64,000 nucleotides of DNA from contig JAQGDQ010000504.1 of assembly GCA_030141605.1 (NCBI GenBank), forward strand, positions 67,501 to 131,500, written 5' to 3'. A model generated the notes under the pieces. The model saw only the letters and a program-made list of their open reading frames with translations, was not told where the DNA came from and searched no databases. The translations under genes were made by a program, and so were the position numbers. Numbering within the stretch: the stretch's first letter is position 1; every line of letters begins with the position of its first letter. The stretch is from Tubiluchus corallicola. Taxonomy: Eukaryota; Priapulida; Priapulimorpha; Priapulimorphida; Tubiluchidae. Positions 45,501-57,878 of this stretch are shown here, piece by piece.

Positions 45501-48500
45501 TTCTTCAACCAAACACTGCTTTAACTTGAGCAGTTCTTTCTGCTTCTGGTCAACATGCTCCCTCAGATCGTTGATTATAGCCTCTTTTTGGCGAAGAAGT
45601 TGCGTAAATTTGTCCAATTCCTCTGTGCGATCAACCACAACCCTTTGAATGTCACCTAGTTCTGCTTCATTAGTTGCTAATGACACTTTTAATTGGTCAC
45701 GTTCAACTGCTGTTTCCCGAAGCAATATTTCACACTTGTCCGCAGTCTGCTCCTTTACGGCTAAATTTTCTTGCAAGTGCCGCAATGCATTTTCTTTGTC
45801 GATCAGTTCAGTCTTTGCTTTGTTTAGTTCTGCACACGTACTTTTGATGAATTCATCAAGAGAAGCAATATCTTCGTTCTTCTCTTTCAAGCGAATCTGA
45901 TGGTATTCGATGTTTCGGAGAAGCTCCTTTTCATGTTGCTGGGCGACATGAAGCTCCTCTTCACGTGTAAATAAAAGATCTCTTATGTAAGTAAGTTCTT
46001 GTTTGGTTTCCTGCCAAGTTTCTTTGGCTTGTTCCAATGAATGCACAGATTGTTCTAACGCTTTTATTTGATATGTTTTTTCTGCTAGATTTGTGTGCAG
46101 GAATTCAAATTCTTCTTCCTTGAAATCCAAGTCAGCACATGTATCATGTAATTGTTGGACTTTGTCCTGCAAAATGGCTATCGTGTGTTCTTTCAATGCA
46201 ATATCTGCTTGCAGACTTTCAAAGGATGTTTCTTGCTTTTCAATGACACCAAGTACTAAATCTTGCAGCAGTGAAGCCAGTTCGTGTGTTTGCGATAAAG
46301 CCATTTGTACTGGAAGATCCTTGTCGTCCAAATTATCTGTCCTATCTTCACCAACATTTTGATTATCATCTTCACATGTATCTGAGCTCAGTTTCTTTAA
46401 ATGTCTCTGCACGTTAGCAAGTAAAACCTTAAACTCAGAAATACGCGCCTTCAATGCATTCTCTTCAGCAATATGTTGTGCCTTTAAGGCTTCGGTTTCT
46501 TCAACTAAACTACTTTTGTCATCACAAACAGTTTTCAGATCTGCTTCCAAACTAGCATTTTTTCTTAACAGTTCGTTCACTCTATCTTCACAAGATGTTT
46601 GCACTTCAGACATGTTAGTGTCATAGTTTACTCTAAACTCTTTCAGTGAAGCTGTCAGCTCATCAATTTGTGATGTTAAACACGTCTTCTCCTCTTCCAA
46701 ATCTGCAATCTTCTGTGACAATTCTATTTTTTCCTGTGCAATTGCATCTATCCGAGTTTTCACATTAGTTTCCCTCAGACTGTAGTCATCACATATATCT
46801 TCTAGTTCTTTCATTTTTTCACGTAGTTCGATTATCGCCTCGTCTTTTGACAAAAGAGTCTCTTGCAGACTATTGATAAAGCCTGAACTTTGTGCTTCTT
46901 GTTCTGGTATGGAAGTAGTAAGATCAAGAACTAAATCCTGCAGGACTGAAGCCAATTTGTACGTTTGAGATAAAATCGTTAGCAGTGGAAGATCCTTGTT
47001 ATCCAAATTATCTTTGTCATCTTCGACCTCTTGGTGGTCATCTTTACATGTACCTGGCCTCAATCTTTTTAAATGCTTCTGTACAATAATGAGTAAAAAC
47101 TGAACCTGAGAAACATGTGCCTTTATAACACTGTCATTTACAATACGCTGTGCCTTTAGTGCTTCAGTTTTTTCAGCTAAACTACTTTTGCTGTCATTAA
47201 CAGCTTTCAGATCTGCTTCCAAACTGGTAATTTTTCTTAACAGTTCATTCACTCTATCTTCACAAGAAGCTTGTACTTGAGATATGTTAGTGTCATAGTT
47301 TACTTTAACCTCTTTCAGTGAAGCTGTCAGCTCGTTAATTTGTGATGTTAAGCATGTCCTCTCTTCTTCCAAATCTGCTATCTTCCGTGATAATTCTATT
47401 TTTTCCTGTGCAATTGCATCTATCTGAGTTTTCACATTAGTTTCCCTCAGACTGTAGTCATTACAAATATCTTCTAGTTCTTTCATTTTTTCATGTAGTT
47501 CGATTATCTCCTCGTCTTTTGACAAAAGAGTCTCTTGCAGACTATTGACAAAGCCTGAACTTTGTGCTTTTTGTTCTGGTATGGAAGTAGTAAGATCAAG
47601 AACTAAATCCTGCAGTACTGAAGCCGATTCAAACGTTTGCGCTAAGATCATCTGTAGTGATAGATCCTTGCTATCCAAATCACCTTTCTGGTCTTCAACA
47701 ACATCTTCATCATCACCTTCACATGTCTCTGATCTCAGTTTTCTTAACTGCTTCTGAATATTAGCAAGTGACTTCCTAAAATCAGAAATGCATGCTTTCA
47801 AAGAACTGTCCGTTGAATTAAGTTCAGATTTTAAAGCCTCAGTTTCTTCAACTAATCTAGTTTTGCTCTCACTAACAGCCTTCAGTTCTGCTTCTAAAAT
47901 GGTAACATTTCTCAGTAATTCATTCACTCTATTGCTGTGAGCAGCTTGAACTTCAAACATTTTGTTGTCATAGTTTACCTCAATATCTTTGGCTGAAGCA
48001 GTTAGTTCACCAAGCTGCAACATTAAACATGATTTCTGTTGTTCCAAACATGCAATCTTCTGTGACAATTCTATTTTTTCCTGTGTAACTGCATCTATCT
48101 GACTTTTCATATAAGTTTCCCTCTGATTAGAGTCAATGCAAATGTCTTCTAGTTCTCTAATTCTTTCATGTAGAGTTGCTATCAGTTGCTCTGTTGACAA
48201 AAGATTGTTTTCTAGGTTTTTGTTTTCTAGACTTTGGGCATCTTCTTCTTGTTTGGAAACAGTGAGCTCAAGGACCAGATCCTGTAACAGTGAACCCTGT
48301 TGATGCACTTGCAATAAAAGTTTTTGTAGAGAAAGGTCTTGATTACTCAAGTCATCTTTCTGATCTTCATTGATCGCTTGATCATCACTTTCACATGTTT
48401 CTGATCTCAGTTTTTTTAATTGCTTCTGCACGTTAGCAAGCAAATTCTTAAACTCAGAAATGTGTTCTTTCAAAGCACAGTTGTCTGCAGTAAGTTGTGC

Positions 48501-51500
48501 TCTTAAAGCATCGGTTTCCTCAGCTAAACTACTTCTGGTGTCACTAACAGCTTTCAGATCTAGTTCAAGGGTAGTGATTTTTCTTAGCAGTTCATTCACT
48601 CTGTCATCGTGAGCAGTTTGAATGCCAGACATTTTGTTGTCACAGTCTAGCTCAATCTGTTTCACTGAAGATGACAGCTCCTCAACTTGTGATGTTAAAC
48701 AAGTCTTCTGTTCTTCTAAAATCATAATCTTTTCTGACAATTCCATTTTTTCCTGTCCAATTGCATTCATTTTAAAATGCGATTCAGTTTTGCTCTGAAT
48801 GGAGTTGAGATCAGCAGAAGTGTGTTCTAATTCTTTAATTCTATCATGTAGAGATGTTATTGTTTGCTCTTTTGACACGAGATTATCTTGTAAACTTTTG
48901 CAAAAGTCTAAGCTTTGTGCATCTTGTTTCTCTTTGGCAACAGTAATCTCAAGAACTAAATCCTGTAACACTGAAGCTTGTTTGTACGTTTGTGATAAAA
49001 CCATCTGCAACGGAAGATTCTTGTCATCTGAATTATCTTTCTCATCTTCAATGTCTTGATCATCACCTTCGCATATATCTGGCCTAAGTTTTTTCAACTG
49101 CTCCTGTACAGTAGCGAGTAGAAACGGAACCCGAGAAACAAGAGCTTTTTGAACATTGTCCTCTGCTTCAGTTCCTACAACTAAACTACTTTCGATCTCA
49201 TTAACAGGTTTCAGATCTGCTTCCAAATTGGTAATTTTTGTTAGCAATTCATTGACTCTAACATCATGAGCAGCTTGAACTTCCCCAATCTTGTTCTCAT
49301 ACTTTACCTCAATGTTTTTTATACAGGCTGTCACTTCATCAAGTTGTGATGTTAAACACATATTTTGTTCTTCCAAATCTGCGATCTTTTTTTGTAACAA
49401 TTGCAATTCTTGCTGTGCAACAGCATCTACTTCAATTTGCGATTCAGTTTCCGTCTGAGTGGAGTTGAACTCAACAGGCACGTGTTCTAATTCTTTAATT
49501 CTTTCACATAGAGATTTTATTGTTTGCTCTTTTGACAAGAGATTATCTTGTACACTTTTGCACGTATCTAATCTTTCTGCATCCTGCTTCTGTTTGGAAA
49601 CAGTATACTCAAGAGTTAAATCCTGTAGCAATGAAGCCTGTTGATGCATCAGCAATAAAAGTTTTTGTAGAGAAAGGTCTTTGTTACTCAAGTTATCTTT
49701 TTGATCTTCATTGATCTCTTGATCATCACCTTCACATGTTTCTGATCTTGGGTTTTTTAAATCCTGCTGTATGTTAGCGAGTACACACTTAAGCTCAGAA
49801 ATACCTGCTGTCAGTACATTGTTTTGTGCAATGTTTTGTGCCTTTAACACCTCAGTTTCTTCAGCTAAACTATTTTTGCTGTCACTAACAGCCTTCAAAT
49901 CTGCTTCTAAGCTGGTAATTTCTCTTAGTAGTTTATTCACTCTATCTTCATGGACAACTTGCACTTGAGAAATTTTGTTATCATAGTTTACCTCAACTTC
50001 TTTCATCGAAGTTGTCAGTTCATCAAGGTGCAATGTCAAAAGTTTTTTCTGCTCTTCCAAATCTGCAATTTTTTGTAACAATTCCTCTTTCTCCTGTATA
50101 AGAGCACTTACACGACTTTCTGTTTGGCAGGATGTAAGTTCTACACGAGTTTCATCAAGCTCATTCACTCTTTCTTGTAAACTAGTTATTGTCGCTTCTT
50201 CCGGCAGAAAATTGTCTAGCAGAGTTTTGCAAAAACCTAAACTTGGTGCATTTTGCTGTAATTTGAGAACGGCAAGTTGTAAATTTTTCTTTTCCTCGAT
50301 GACACCAAGAAACAAGCTCTCCAGCTGGGCAGTCAGTTCATGCATTTCAGAAGATATTGCTTTGAACGGCACACTACTACCTTCTAAAATTTCCTCTTCA
50401 TTTTTAGCAGCATGTTGATCTTCTTTGTCAGAGAAATTAGGACCCTGCTCCTTCAAGTGCTTTGCAATATTAGAGTGCAAACGCTTTAAATGAGAAATAT
50501 GTTCCTTCACTACATCACCTTCTGCATGGCACTGTGTTTTTACAGCATCAACTTTATTCTCTAACTCACTTATAAACGGAACACAATCGCCGCCGCCTGA
50601 ATAGCTTTCGTCTAGCAACTTTTCCACGGCAACATCCATAATAGGTTTAATATGTACTGATGAGTGAAAAGCCTCACAAGACCCACCAATGTGTACTTCC
50701 TGTACCGGCTTTTCCATTCCTAAAGTATCTACGGTTTGCAGTATGCACTTTTCCTCCTGGAAATGGTTGGACTTTTCAGCTTGACTAGGTGGGTTCTTGT
50801 CTTTTAAATTATCTCCTGGAATTACAGGAGATTTCCCTGACTTTGACGCACTGCTAACTTCGGTATCATCATCTTCAATTTCGTATTCGAAGTCATACAA
50901 GTAAGCAAATGTGTTGTCTGGTTTTCCCTCGTCATTGACGAATTCACTTAAAGCTAAACTTTTGTCGAATGACTCTTCCTTTGTAACAGCACCATCGACT
51001 CCCGTCATCACGAGATTGTGGCTAAAATCACCTGAAGTTCCGACGTCTTCTAGGCAACCGTTGCACACACCTGAACTGTTCTTGTATGTAAGAGAAGAAA
51101 CACTGTCGTGTCGTTTTATATTGCTACCAAATACTGCTTGGGACGTTCTACTGTGAGATTTTCTAGCCGCACTGTTTGCAGTGATTATAGAATTAGGAGG
51201 TGTTACAAAAATTTCCCTGGAGGTGCAATGTCTTTCATTATGACAGCCAGAAGGTGTGGCATCCAGTGATGGCGATTTCAGATCGATTTTGACCATTGAC
51301 GTATGACTATTACAGGCAGAAACGTGCTGTTTTTTATGGCTTTTATTAGGCACATCTATCTCTATTTTGCTAGAATAGAGACAAGGCAAATTTGCATGGA
51401 TTGAATCGGAGTCTGTAGTTTTTGGTGTTTGTTCAAAACGAGGGTACTCGTCAGTTTCCGACGCCCCGCTCTCCTCCGTTGTGACTGATGACGTTATTCT

Positions 51501-53335
51501 ACAGTCATTATCTCCCGTCATCACAATCCTGGCTTGCTGCTGTTCGTCGAACAACTCAAACGTGCTCGATATTTGCAGTGTGGAAGGCGTTGTCACCTCC
51601 ACTGACGTGTTAGTTGCTGACGAACCAAACTCTGCCTGGCGATCAACTGGCAACCCACAAGCACACGTCAGCACCGGTTCCGTATTGGTAGTGATATCAA
51701 AGTGGGATACATTTCTTCTGTTATTACAGGCCATCTCGTCTCTAAGAAAACCTATTTCTTCGTTAAGCTCCATTATATGCTGTTGCTGTTTTGCATACTT
51801 CTCTCTAAAATCTTCTCGTAAGACTGCCACGAGTTCGGTCTTCTTGTCTATTTCCTTTAATGCTGTCTTGTATCTTCTGTACACGTTGTGGGCGCCGTCG
51901 TGGGTATCCATTGCCTTTTCAACAAAAATGAATGAATATTTGAATGAATGTGCTAAATTATATGCGAGACAATTAACTGAGTTTCTGGCTAGTGCATCAG
52001 AATTAGTAACGTGGCATTTACGCGATTATGATCGCAAAACTGTCTCACCAAAACTTAATCTCATAAATCATAGTTATTAATAACTGGAAGGCACTCTGCA
52101 GAGACGGAAATGCACACCCTCACATTAAATTACTTAGGGCAAAAATTAAATTTCACATTTGTTGACCTTGACCTTTTGAACCAAAAAGCAATAGGTTTCC
52201 TGGTTTTGCTCAGACATGTATCTGTGTCAATGATTATGATTATGTTGTTTGAACAGGCACACTATTGTCACTAAACATGCTAACCAAGTATCGTCAGCAT
52301 TGGTAAGGATTAAACAACATAGCTGTCAAAACGACTTCAACACAATGGCTTATAGCTCTGCTATGAAAAGTTAAGTGTCAATAGCGTGTTCTTAAAGGGT
52401 GGAAGAAGGTTCGTTGAGGAAAAATATCTCCACTAGATGTCCCTAGGACCTACCTGATGCAGCCAGTTCCAATTACCAGTGGTGATACCAACAGCAGTGC
52501 CAGCACAGGAGCTGACAGTTCATGCAAATAAAATTACCTTTCATACATTTGCAGCATTTACATCATAAAGTACACTCGTGTCTACACTTGCCAGGCCTCG
52601 CTTTTACTCATATCAGAAGACAAAATCTGGACTGCTAGAAAGTCCCACACTACGGACAGAGTCCGTTGTTTCATAAGCTGACTGCTAGATGGTGGGCCGT
52701 CATTTTGTTTACATCAGGGGTGTGCAAATTATCTGACTAGCCGGGCCACATTAAACTTTCTCGCAATTCCTGCGGGCCACAGGCAGTTTGATCAATGAGC
52801 CAAGTACAGTAGGACCTGATAACGATTTTTTCACATCCGACCTGCGTACATCATTACTACTACACTCAAGAAACTATTTTAGAAGTTATTAAAATTTATA
52901 TTATAAACCATATATTTCTACTTTCAGGACAGATAGTGGTATATATATATATGTGGATATGCCGTAAACGGCGCTTTAAAATGACACCTTTGTTATAAAG
53001 GTTTGGTTTTAAAGCGGTTTTATGGCATATTCAAATAATAGTAGCTGATTGCAGCAAATAATTAGCATTTCATTAAATTATGTTACAAACCGATGTGTCT
53101 TAAGCAGTGAAGTGACCACTTAAAAACTTGAAAAAGATCACCAAAGTACCTCCTCAATGACGTCCCTCATTTGCATCATTTCCTGCTGCAATTGCTGCTT
53201 CTCCCGGGAAACCTTTTCAAGTTTCCTCTCAAGTCTGGATGTTTGCTGCCTGAAGTCTGGTACCTCTTGGGCTGCTGCTCGTCCTCCGTCTCCCCTATTC
53301 CGAACCAGTGTTACCGTGGTCCTCGTACTCGTCAT
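42503..53335 (-). CDS. Giant repetitive coiled-coil protein (2,272 aa, 4 exons)
   Basis: Exons on the minus strand are 53335-53150, 51914-45487, 44093-43946 and 42559-42503 (186, 6428, 148 and 57 bases), all GT-AG and in frame; an in-frame TGA precedes the ATG. Residues 1-125 are a charged coiled coil. About 130-560 is a low-complexity Ser/Thr/Asp-rich linker. From about 560 to 1990 the chain is made of six full and one or two partial units of about 223 residues. Each has RVNELLRKI..LEADLK, a TCEGDD-type acidic hinge, LLQDLVLE, LSKEQTI..L and QEKIELSQKIADLEE. The C-terminus is a continuous coiled coil ending EEESSTSD. No signal peptide, membrane span or motor is seen, so it is probably a cytoplasmic, centrosomal or Golgi-type scaffold; I cannot name an orthologue. 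The last acceptor has CAGCAG, so residue 2255 (Gln) may be optional. Confidence 0.88.
43475..43945 (+). repeat. 27-bp triplet repeat and 170-bp tandem duplication in the coiled-coil gene's last intron
   Basis: GGGATCAAACACCCCGGAAA is repeated (43480-43545). CACTAACCAGCAT...GTCGCTTACC and TCAGCCTCTGATTTACCT occur twice (about 43640-43790 and 43800-43946). The second copy runs into the real exon 3 donor; the first carries a matching but orphan donor sequence. Confidence 0.85.
44173..44575. mobile_element. Short inverted-repeat element (CTCGGTTTG ends) in the coiled-coil gene
   Basis: The left end CACTCGTGTCTCGGTTTGCC and inverted right end CATTCATATCTCGGTTTGTC match at 16 of 20 bases, with TA to the left. 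The core (44300-44480) is the reverse complement of the core of the hAT-ended elements at 26870 and 34984. It lies in intron 2 of the coiled-coil gene. Confidence 0.7.
44802..45185. mobile_element. hAT-like element (CAGGG..GGAGTCGG ends)
   Basis: The left end CAGGGCTGTGGAGTCGG and inverted right end CAGGGTTGCGGAGTCGG match at 14 of 17 bases. Flanks GTAAAAAA(A) and GTAAAATA suggest an 8-bp target duplication. The interior is full of CCGACTC/GACTCC words. Confidence 0.82.
52080..53149 (-). other. Coiled-coil gene intron 1 with transposon remnants
   Basis: 52569-52730 starts like the 44173 element (CACTCGTGTCT) and shares its CTGACTGCTAGATGG core. At 52728 a new CAGGGGTGTGCAAATTATC hAT-type end begins. 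(AT)n occurs at about 52936-52952. No exon was seen. Confidence 0.55.
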
Positions 53336-53744
53336 ACTTTCTCATTTGATCACTAAATCATACACGTGCTGATTAAAGCGGCAGTCGTAATGCAATGGTC
53401 CTGGTTCAAATCCAGACTCAATCGAAATTTTTACACATTTCCATCAATTTTGGAAATTCAGGTGGGTTGATTTCATCAGATCTGGGTCTTAAAAGACGAC
53501 AATTCATATACTACCCCATTTTCAAGTCGGATGAAAAGTGCACATTTTAACACAATTAATACTGCAAAAGCATTTCTGATAATTAAACAAAAAATTAAAA
53601 ACTTAATTAACTGAAGGGACACCCAACTATTGATGGCATCACAAACTAACATAATTTTTTACAGCAAAAATATTCCACGAGCGTGTTGCATGTGTTTGCG
53701 AAAGTGAAAATCGAAGTACAGTTTGTACTAAAAATAGGCAAGTT

Positions 53745-54080
53745 TTAAGATAAAAATTCAAATTTTAAATTTACCGCTGTGCTCATGCATGAGCTGTGTG
53801 TAATTCGTCATAAATAAACACATGTGAACTGAGAGGTACAGCACCTGTTTTTGTGATGTGTATTTCTGAAATGCAGGCGCTAGTGCTTGTCTAACTAGCA
53901 AATGCCGAAATTCATGTAACAGCAGAGAACTAGTGGCTCGAACATCAAATTGTGTTTGTGTGGTAATAATTGTCTCACGTAAGTCACTTTTGAAAAATTA
54001 GTATATTTCCTTTCAATATTTTAAAGAGTAGATTGTTTTGACCTACAGTTTAACATTGGGTCCGGTTTTTTGCTTTAAAC
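53745..54080 (-). repeat. Dispersed repeat family A, full-length inverted copy
   Basis: It contains the single-copy progenitor of the 39-bp array (GCAGGCGCTAGTGC at about 53874) between the same flanks as at 17086-17605. Just before, at 53380-53420, GGTTCAAATCCAGAC resembles a tRNA B box and may be a SINE remnant. Confidence 0.8.
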
Positions 54081-55900
54081 GGTGGGCCTACCCAATTTAT
54101 GTGAAAAACAGCTACTGCCATCTGGTGAGTGAAAACCCTGGTGTAAATGAAAAAAACATGTTGTTGCTCGGTCATAACTCTTTTGGCTGCGTATGCAAAT
54201 TCCAGCATGAGTTCAAACACGAATCTTTAAAAAACTGGAAAAAAATCAAATCTGCACTAACTGGCTCAAAATATTATAGGTCCCTGAGTTTGACCAATGC
54301 CTTACCATTGTGCAAGAACAAAACAGATAGACAGATGGGACGGATATAGTAGCACTGATGCTTCTATGAGATGATATTATACTGACTTTAATACATCAAT
54401 TGATTTAGCAAATTAAATCTGTTGCAATATTTAAAAGCATATTTTGCTAAAACATGTGCTAACAATTTTTATATCTTCAATGATAATTGATAAAACTAAA
54501 GCACAAAATTAGTTTAAGTTTAAAGTCTAGAAGCCAGTAGGTGGGTTTTTTGTTAATATGTTAAATAGATAGCGTGAAGGGCTAAATTTATTAATAAAAG
54601 AGAGTATATCAATGAAGTTTGACATATTGGCTCATGTATGCTTGCAGTTCAATTAGTCAAAAACTAAGCATTTTTAGTAAAAATATCTTAGTTTAAGTTA
54701 GAAAGTAAAGATAAGGGCTTGATAACATCGGATCTTGGTTTATTTTTACTTAAAAATACCAAAAACATGTTACAACTTGTACACTGCAACAAAAAATCAC
54801 CAAGTTAATGTTAGCAAATATGTTTAAAGTTGGTATCTCATACATCTAACTAGTATTTCCATGTCACTGAATCACTTCTGTAGCCAGCAGTCTATTAATT
54901 GATGTTTGAAAGGTGAACTATCCTAATTTTTTATCAATATTTAAGCGGTTAGAAAAGCATTTTGGCAGTTTAAAAGACAGATTGTCTTCTTTATGGAATT
55001 TCGAAATACATGGTTTTCTTAAAATTGCTGTTAACTTTGTAATCTTTCAACTAATTTATAAGCCAAATATAGTTTTATGAAGTACAGAACAAGAGCCTTT
55101 CATTTGCTATATTATACAAACACCTATGTGAAAAATTTTTTCGTCCTCATAGATGTCAAATTTGGGGGTGTTCGCAGTGCTTTTATTCAGATTTTATTTT
55201 CATCTAAATCATAATGTATGCCTTCTCTGAACCATCATTAAATTGTTGGTCTCACAATAACCTAGCGTAGAATTCTCATTCTTCCATCACCATTAATTTT
55301 CTGATTGTGTGCACAGCTAAACTGCGTCGTACATATATAATCACGTTTCAAAAATTAATTGTAAGAATTCTTGAAACTATTTCGCTTATCGAGTTAGGTC
55401 CATTCTTGCTGCTAGAGCACCGTCAGCTAGCAAGCGAGAATAACAAGCATAATAATTCGTTTCACCATAATTTGCACTACGAACGTATTTTCAAAAACTG
55501 ATACCTTGCTCTGTTAAACTGCAGTTATAATACTATGTTCAACTTTTTGATTTGAAATCAACTCAACAATGCCGACATTACCACACTACAAATTCCACAC
55601 GTGCTACGAACAAAAACCATCTAACACGTGGACCAATGACCGCGTTCGTATCGTTGACGTTTCACGCATGCGCAGCACGGAGCCTAGCAACCACAACTCC
55701 ACACAACCAGGACGCAGACTAAGTATTTTTCCAGTCCGCAACTCCGCGGTCCGCAAAAGAATAGTTCTGCTATGGTATCGCGACTTTGCAACGTATGAAA
55801 ACGTCAGATCCGCTTTAGCAAGGTTCGCGAACAGTATTGAATGATAGATATGTCATGCATATATATTTATATACTACGTGATCCCGTTAGTAATGTGATT
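54081..55900. other. Intergenic, AT-rich, no gene recognised
   Basis: The strip 55600-55840 has more CpG than its surroundings and contains ACGCATGCGCAG, an NRF1-like site, and CCTAGCAACC. A 91-codon frame (55569-55844) covers it but has no recognised features. It may be a diverged promoter or a repeat. Confidence 0.35.
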
Positions 55901-56029
55901 ACCATAAACTATGAATTTTATTTCACATATCAAAAAATACAATATCACCTTGCTTAAATGAAAAAATGATTATCTCTTATATTAATATTCTTGGTATATA
56001 TATATATTTATTTATATATATATAAGATT

Positions 56030-56560
56030 CGAGGCTACAGCCCGGACGAGGGCACCATTTGCGGCGATTTATATATCAAACGAAAGGTCTCGATCTAGTG
56101 TCGTGCCATTGATGGTTTATTTTTCGAATCGGGCCCACCGGGAGGAACGGGGGGCGAAAAACCTCCCAAAATGGCCGTTTTTCGGCCGTTTTTTGCAAAA
56201 GTTATACGGCTGAGATGTAGAGAACGGGAACGGGTCGAGGGTGGTGCTGGGTATGGATAGATAGCCCGTTCAGCGGTGCGTGTAGTAGGCATATTTAGAA
56301 TTTGCGAGAGGGCCACGGGGTCCCGCAACGGGCGTTTTCCCGGACCCAACTCGCGATTTTTTCGAAATTTTGACCAAACAGCCTGCGGAAAAAACGTTCT
56401 AGCGGCGCCCGGTGGGACTCTCGGAAGGAGATATATAGCTCTTTACAAAGAGGATGGACAGGGCTACACGATGATGTGGGCTATATTTTAGGGCAGGTCC
56501 ACCGAGAGGAGTATCAACGAGTTAGTTAGGAGTTCTATTTTCGGCAATTTTCGCTTAGAA
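56030..56560. other. GC-rich island of unknown nature
   Basis: About 530 bases are clearly richer in G+C and CpG than the flanks, with words such as CGGGCCCACCGGGAGGAACG and GGCCGTTTTTCGGCCG (near-palindromic). Frames are short and do not resemble a protein I know. It sits between two halves of dispersed family B (55905-55990 and 57885-57960). Confidence 0.5.
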
Positions 56561-56940
56561 AACTATTGACGCAAAGGCATTGTTGTGACGTCATCCATTG
56601 TATTCTGTCTATAATCTTATAACTTTAATTCAGCAAAAAGCTGCCTGCTACGGGTTTGCGTTAGTTAAACAAACGGTATGCAGGATGTTACGGGCGTTGT
56701 GTTATAAATGAGGACTGTGTAGGACGTTCGCGTATTATTGATTACACGTGGTTTTTTATGCAAAATCTTTTGCGGGGCCTTTGCTATTTATTATATTATA
56801 GCACATAGTTTCAACTTTGTGAAAAATGTTTGGAATGGTTTTGTTGCAATGCTGTGCTGTTGGTGCTTGTGCTATAGGTGTCGTCATCGTTGCCACCATC
56901 ATCATCATCATCATCATCAACATCATGATCACCACGTGAG

Positions 56941-57813
56941 GTGGTGGGTTTGATGTGGTGTGGTGGTGGTGTGCTTTGTGTGTTGTGCTATGGATGGTGT
57001 GGTGGGGTGATAGGGTGTGTGGGGTGTGGTGTGGGTAGTGTGGTATGGAGTGGGTGGCGTGGTGTGTGGGTGGGTGGGTGTTGTGGTGCAGTGCGGTGTG
57101 ATGTGGTGGAGTATTATGGTGTGGGTGGTGTGTGGGTGGTGCGGTGTGGTGTGGTGCAGTGGTATGGTGTGATGTGGTGGAGTCGTATGGTGTGGGTGAT
57201 GTGGTGCGGTGTGTGGGTGGTGCGGTGTGCTGCAGTGGTATGGTGTGGTGCGGTGTGGTGTGATGTGGTGAAGTGGTATGGTGTGGGTGGTGTTTTGTGT
57301 AGGTGGGTGGGTGGTGTGGTGCAGTGTGGTGTTATGGTGTGGTGCTGTGCGGTGTGATGTGGTGGAGTATTATGGTGTGGGTTGTGTGGTGTGGTGCGTG
57401 AGTGGTGCAGTGGTATGGTGTGGTGCAGTGTGGTGTGATGTGGTGGAGTGGTATGGTGTGGTGTGGTGCAGTGTGGTGTGATGTGGTGGAGTCGTATGGT
57501 GTGGGTGGTGTGGTGTGGTGTGTGGGTGGTGCGGTGTGCTGCAGTGGTATGGTGTGGTGTGATGTGGTGGAGTTGTATGGTGTGGGTGGTGTGATGTGGT
57601 GGAGTATTATGGTGTGGGTGGTGTGGTGTGGTGCGTGGGTGGTGCAGTGGTATGGTGTGGGTGGTGTGGTGTGTAGGTGGTATTGTGTGGTGCAGTGTGG
57701 TGCGATGAGGTGGAGTGGTATGGTGTGGTGCTGTGCAGTGTGATGTGGTGGAGTAGTGTGGTGTGGGTTGTGTGTTGATTTGTGCACAAAATTCTTTTTG
57801 TGGGGTTTGGCTA

Positions 57814-57814
<1 letters not shown>
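56941..57814 (+). repeat. Large GT-rich array with the shared tail (second site)
   Basis: About 840 bases of the same GTGGTG higher-order words as 5910-6512 end in TTGTGCACAAAATTCTTTTT and GGGGTTTGGCTAG, the identical tail. A (CAT)n run precedes it (56895-56925) and a TTA run follows it. Histidine/threonine-rich frames on the minus strand are composition artefacts. Confidence 0.92.
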
Positions 57815-57844
<30 letters not shown>

Positions 57845-57845
57845 C

Positions 57846-57878
<33 letters not shown>
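57815..57878 (+). repeat. (TTA)n microsatellite next to the GT-rich array tail
   Basis: A run of ATT/TTA units, interrupted once by ACTACT, begins directly after GGCTAG. Confidence 0.95.

Noticed and set aside
45649-51156. Several + strand frames of 60-89 codons opposite the giant exon
   Set aside because: They are antisense shadows of the coiled-coil coding sequence, recurring at the same place in each 670-bp unit.
53380-53420. tRNA-like B box GGTTCAAATCC
   Set aside because: No matching A box, acceptor stem or anticodon arm could be folded around it. At most it is a SINE remnant. The same holds for 35985-36005.
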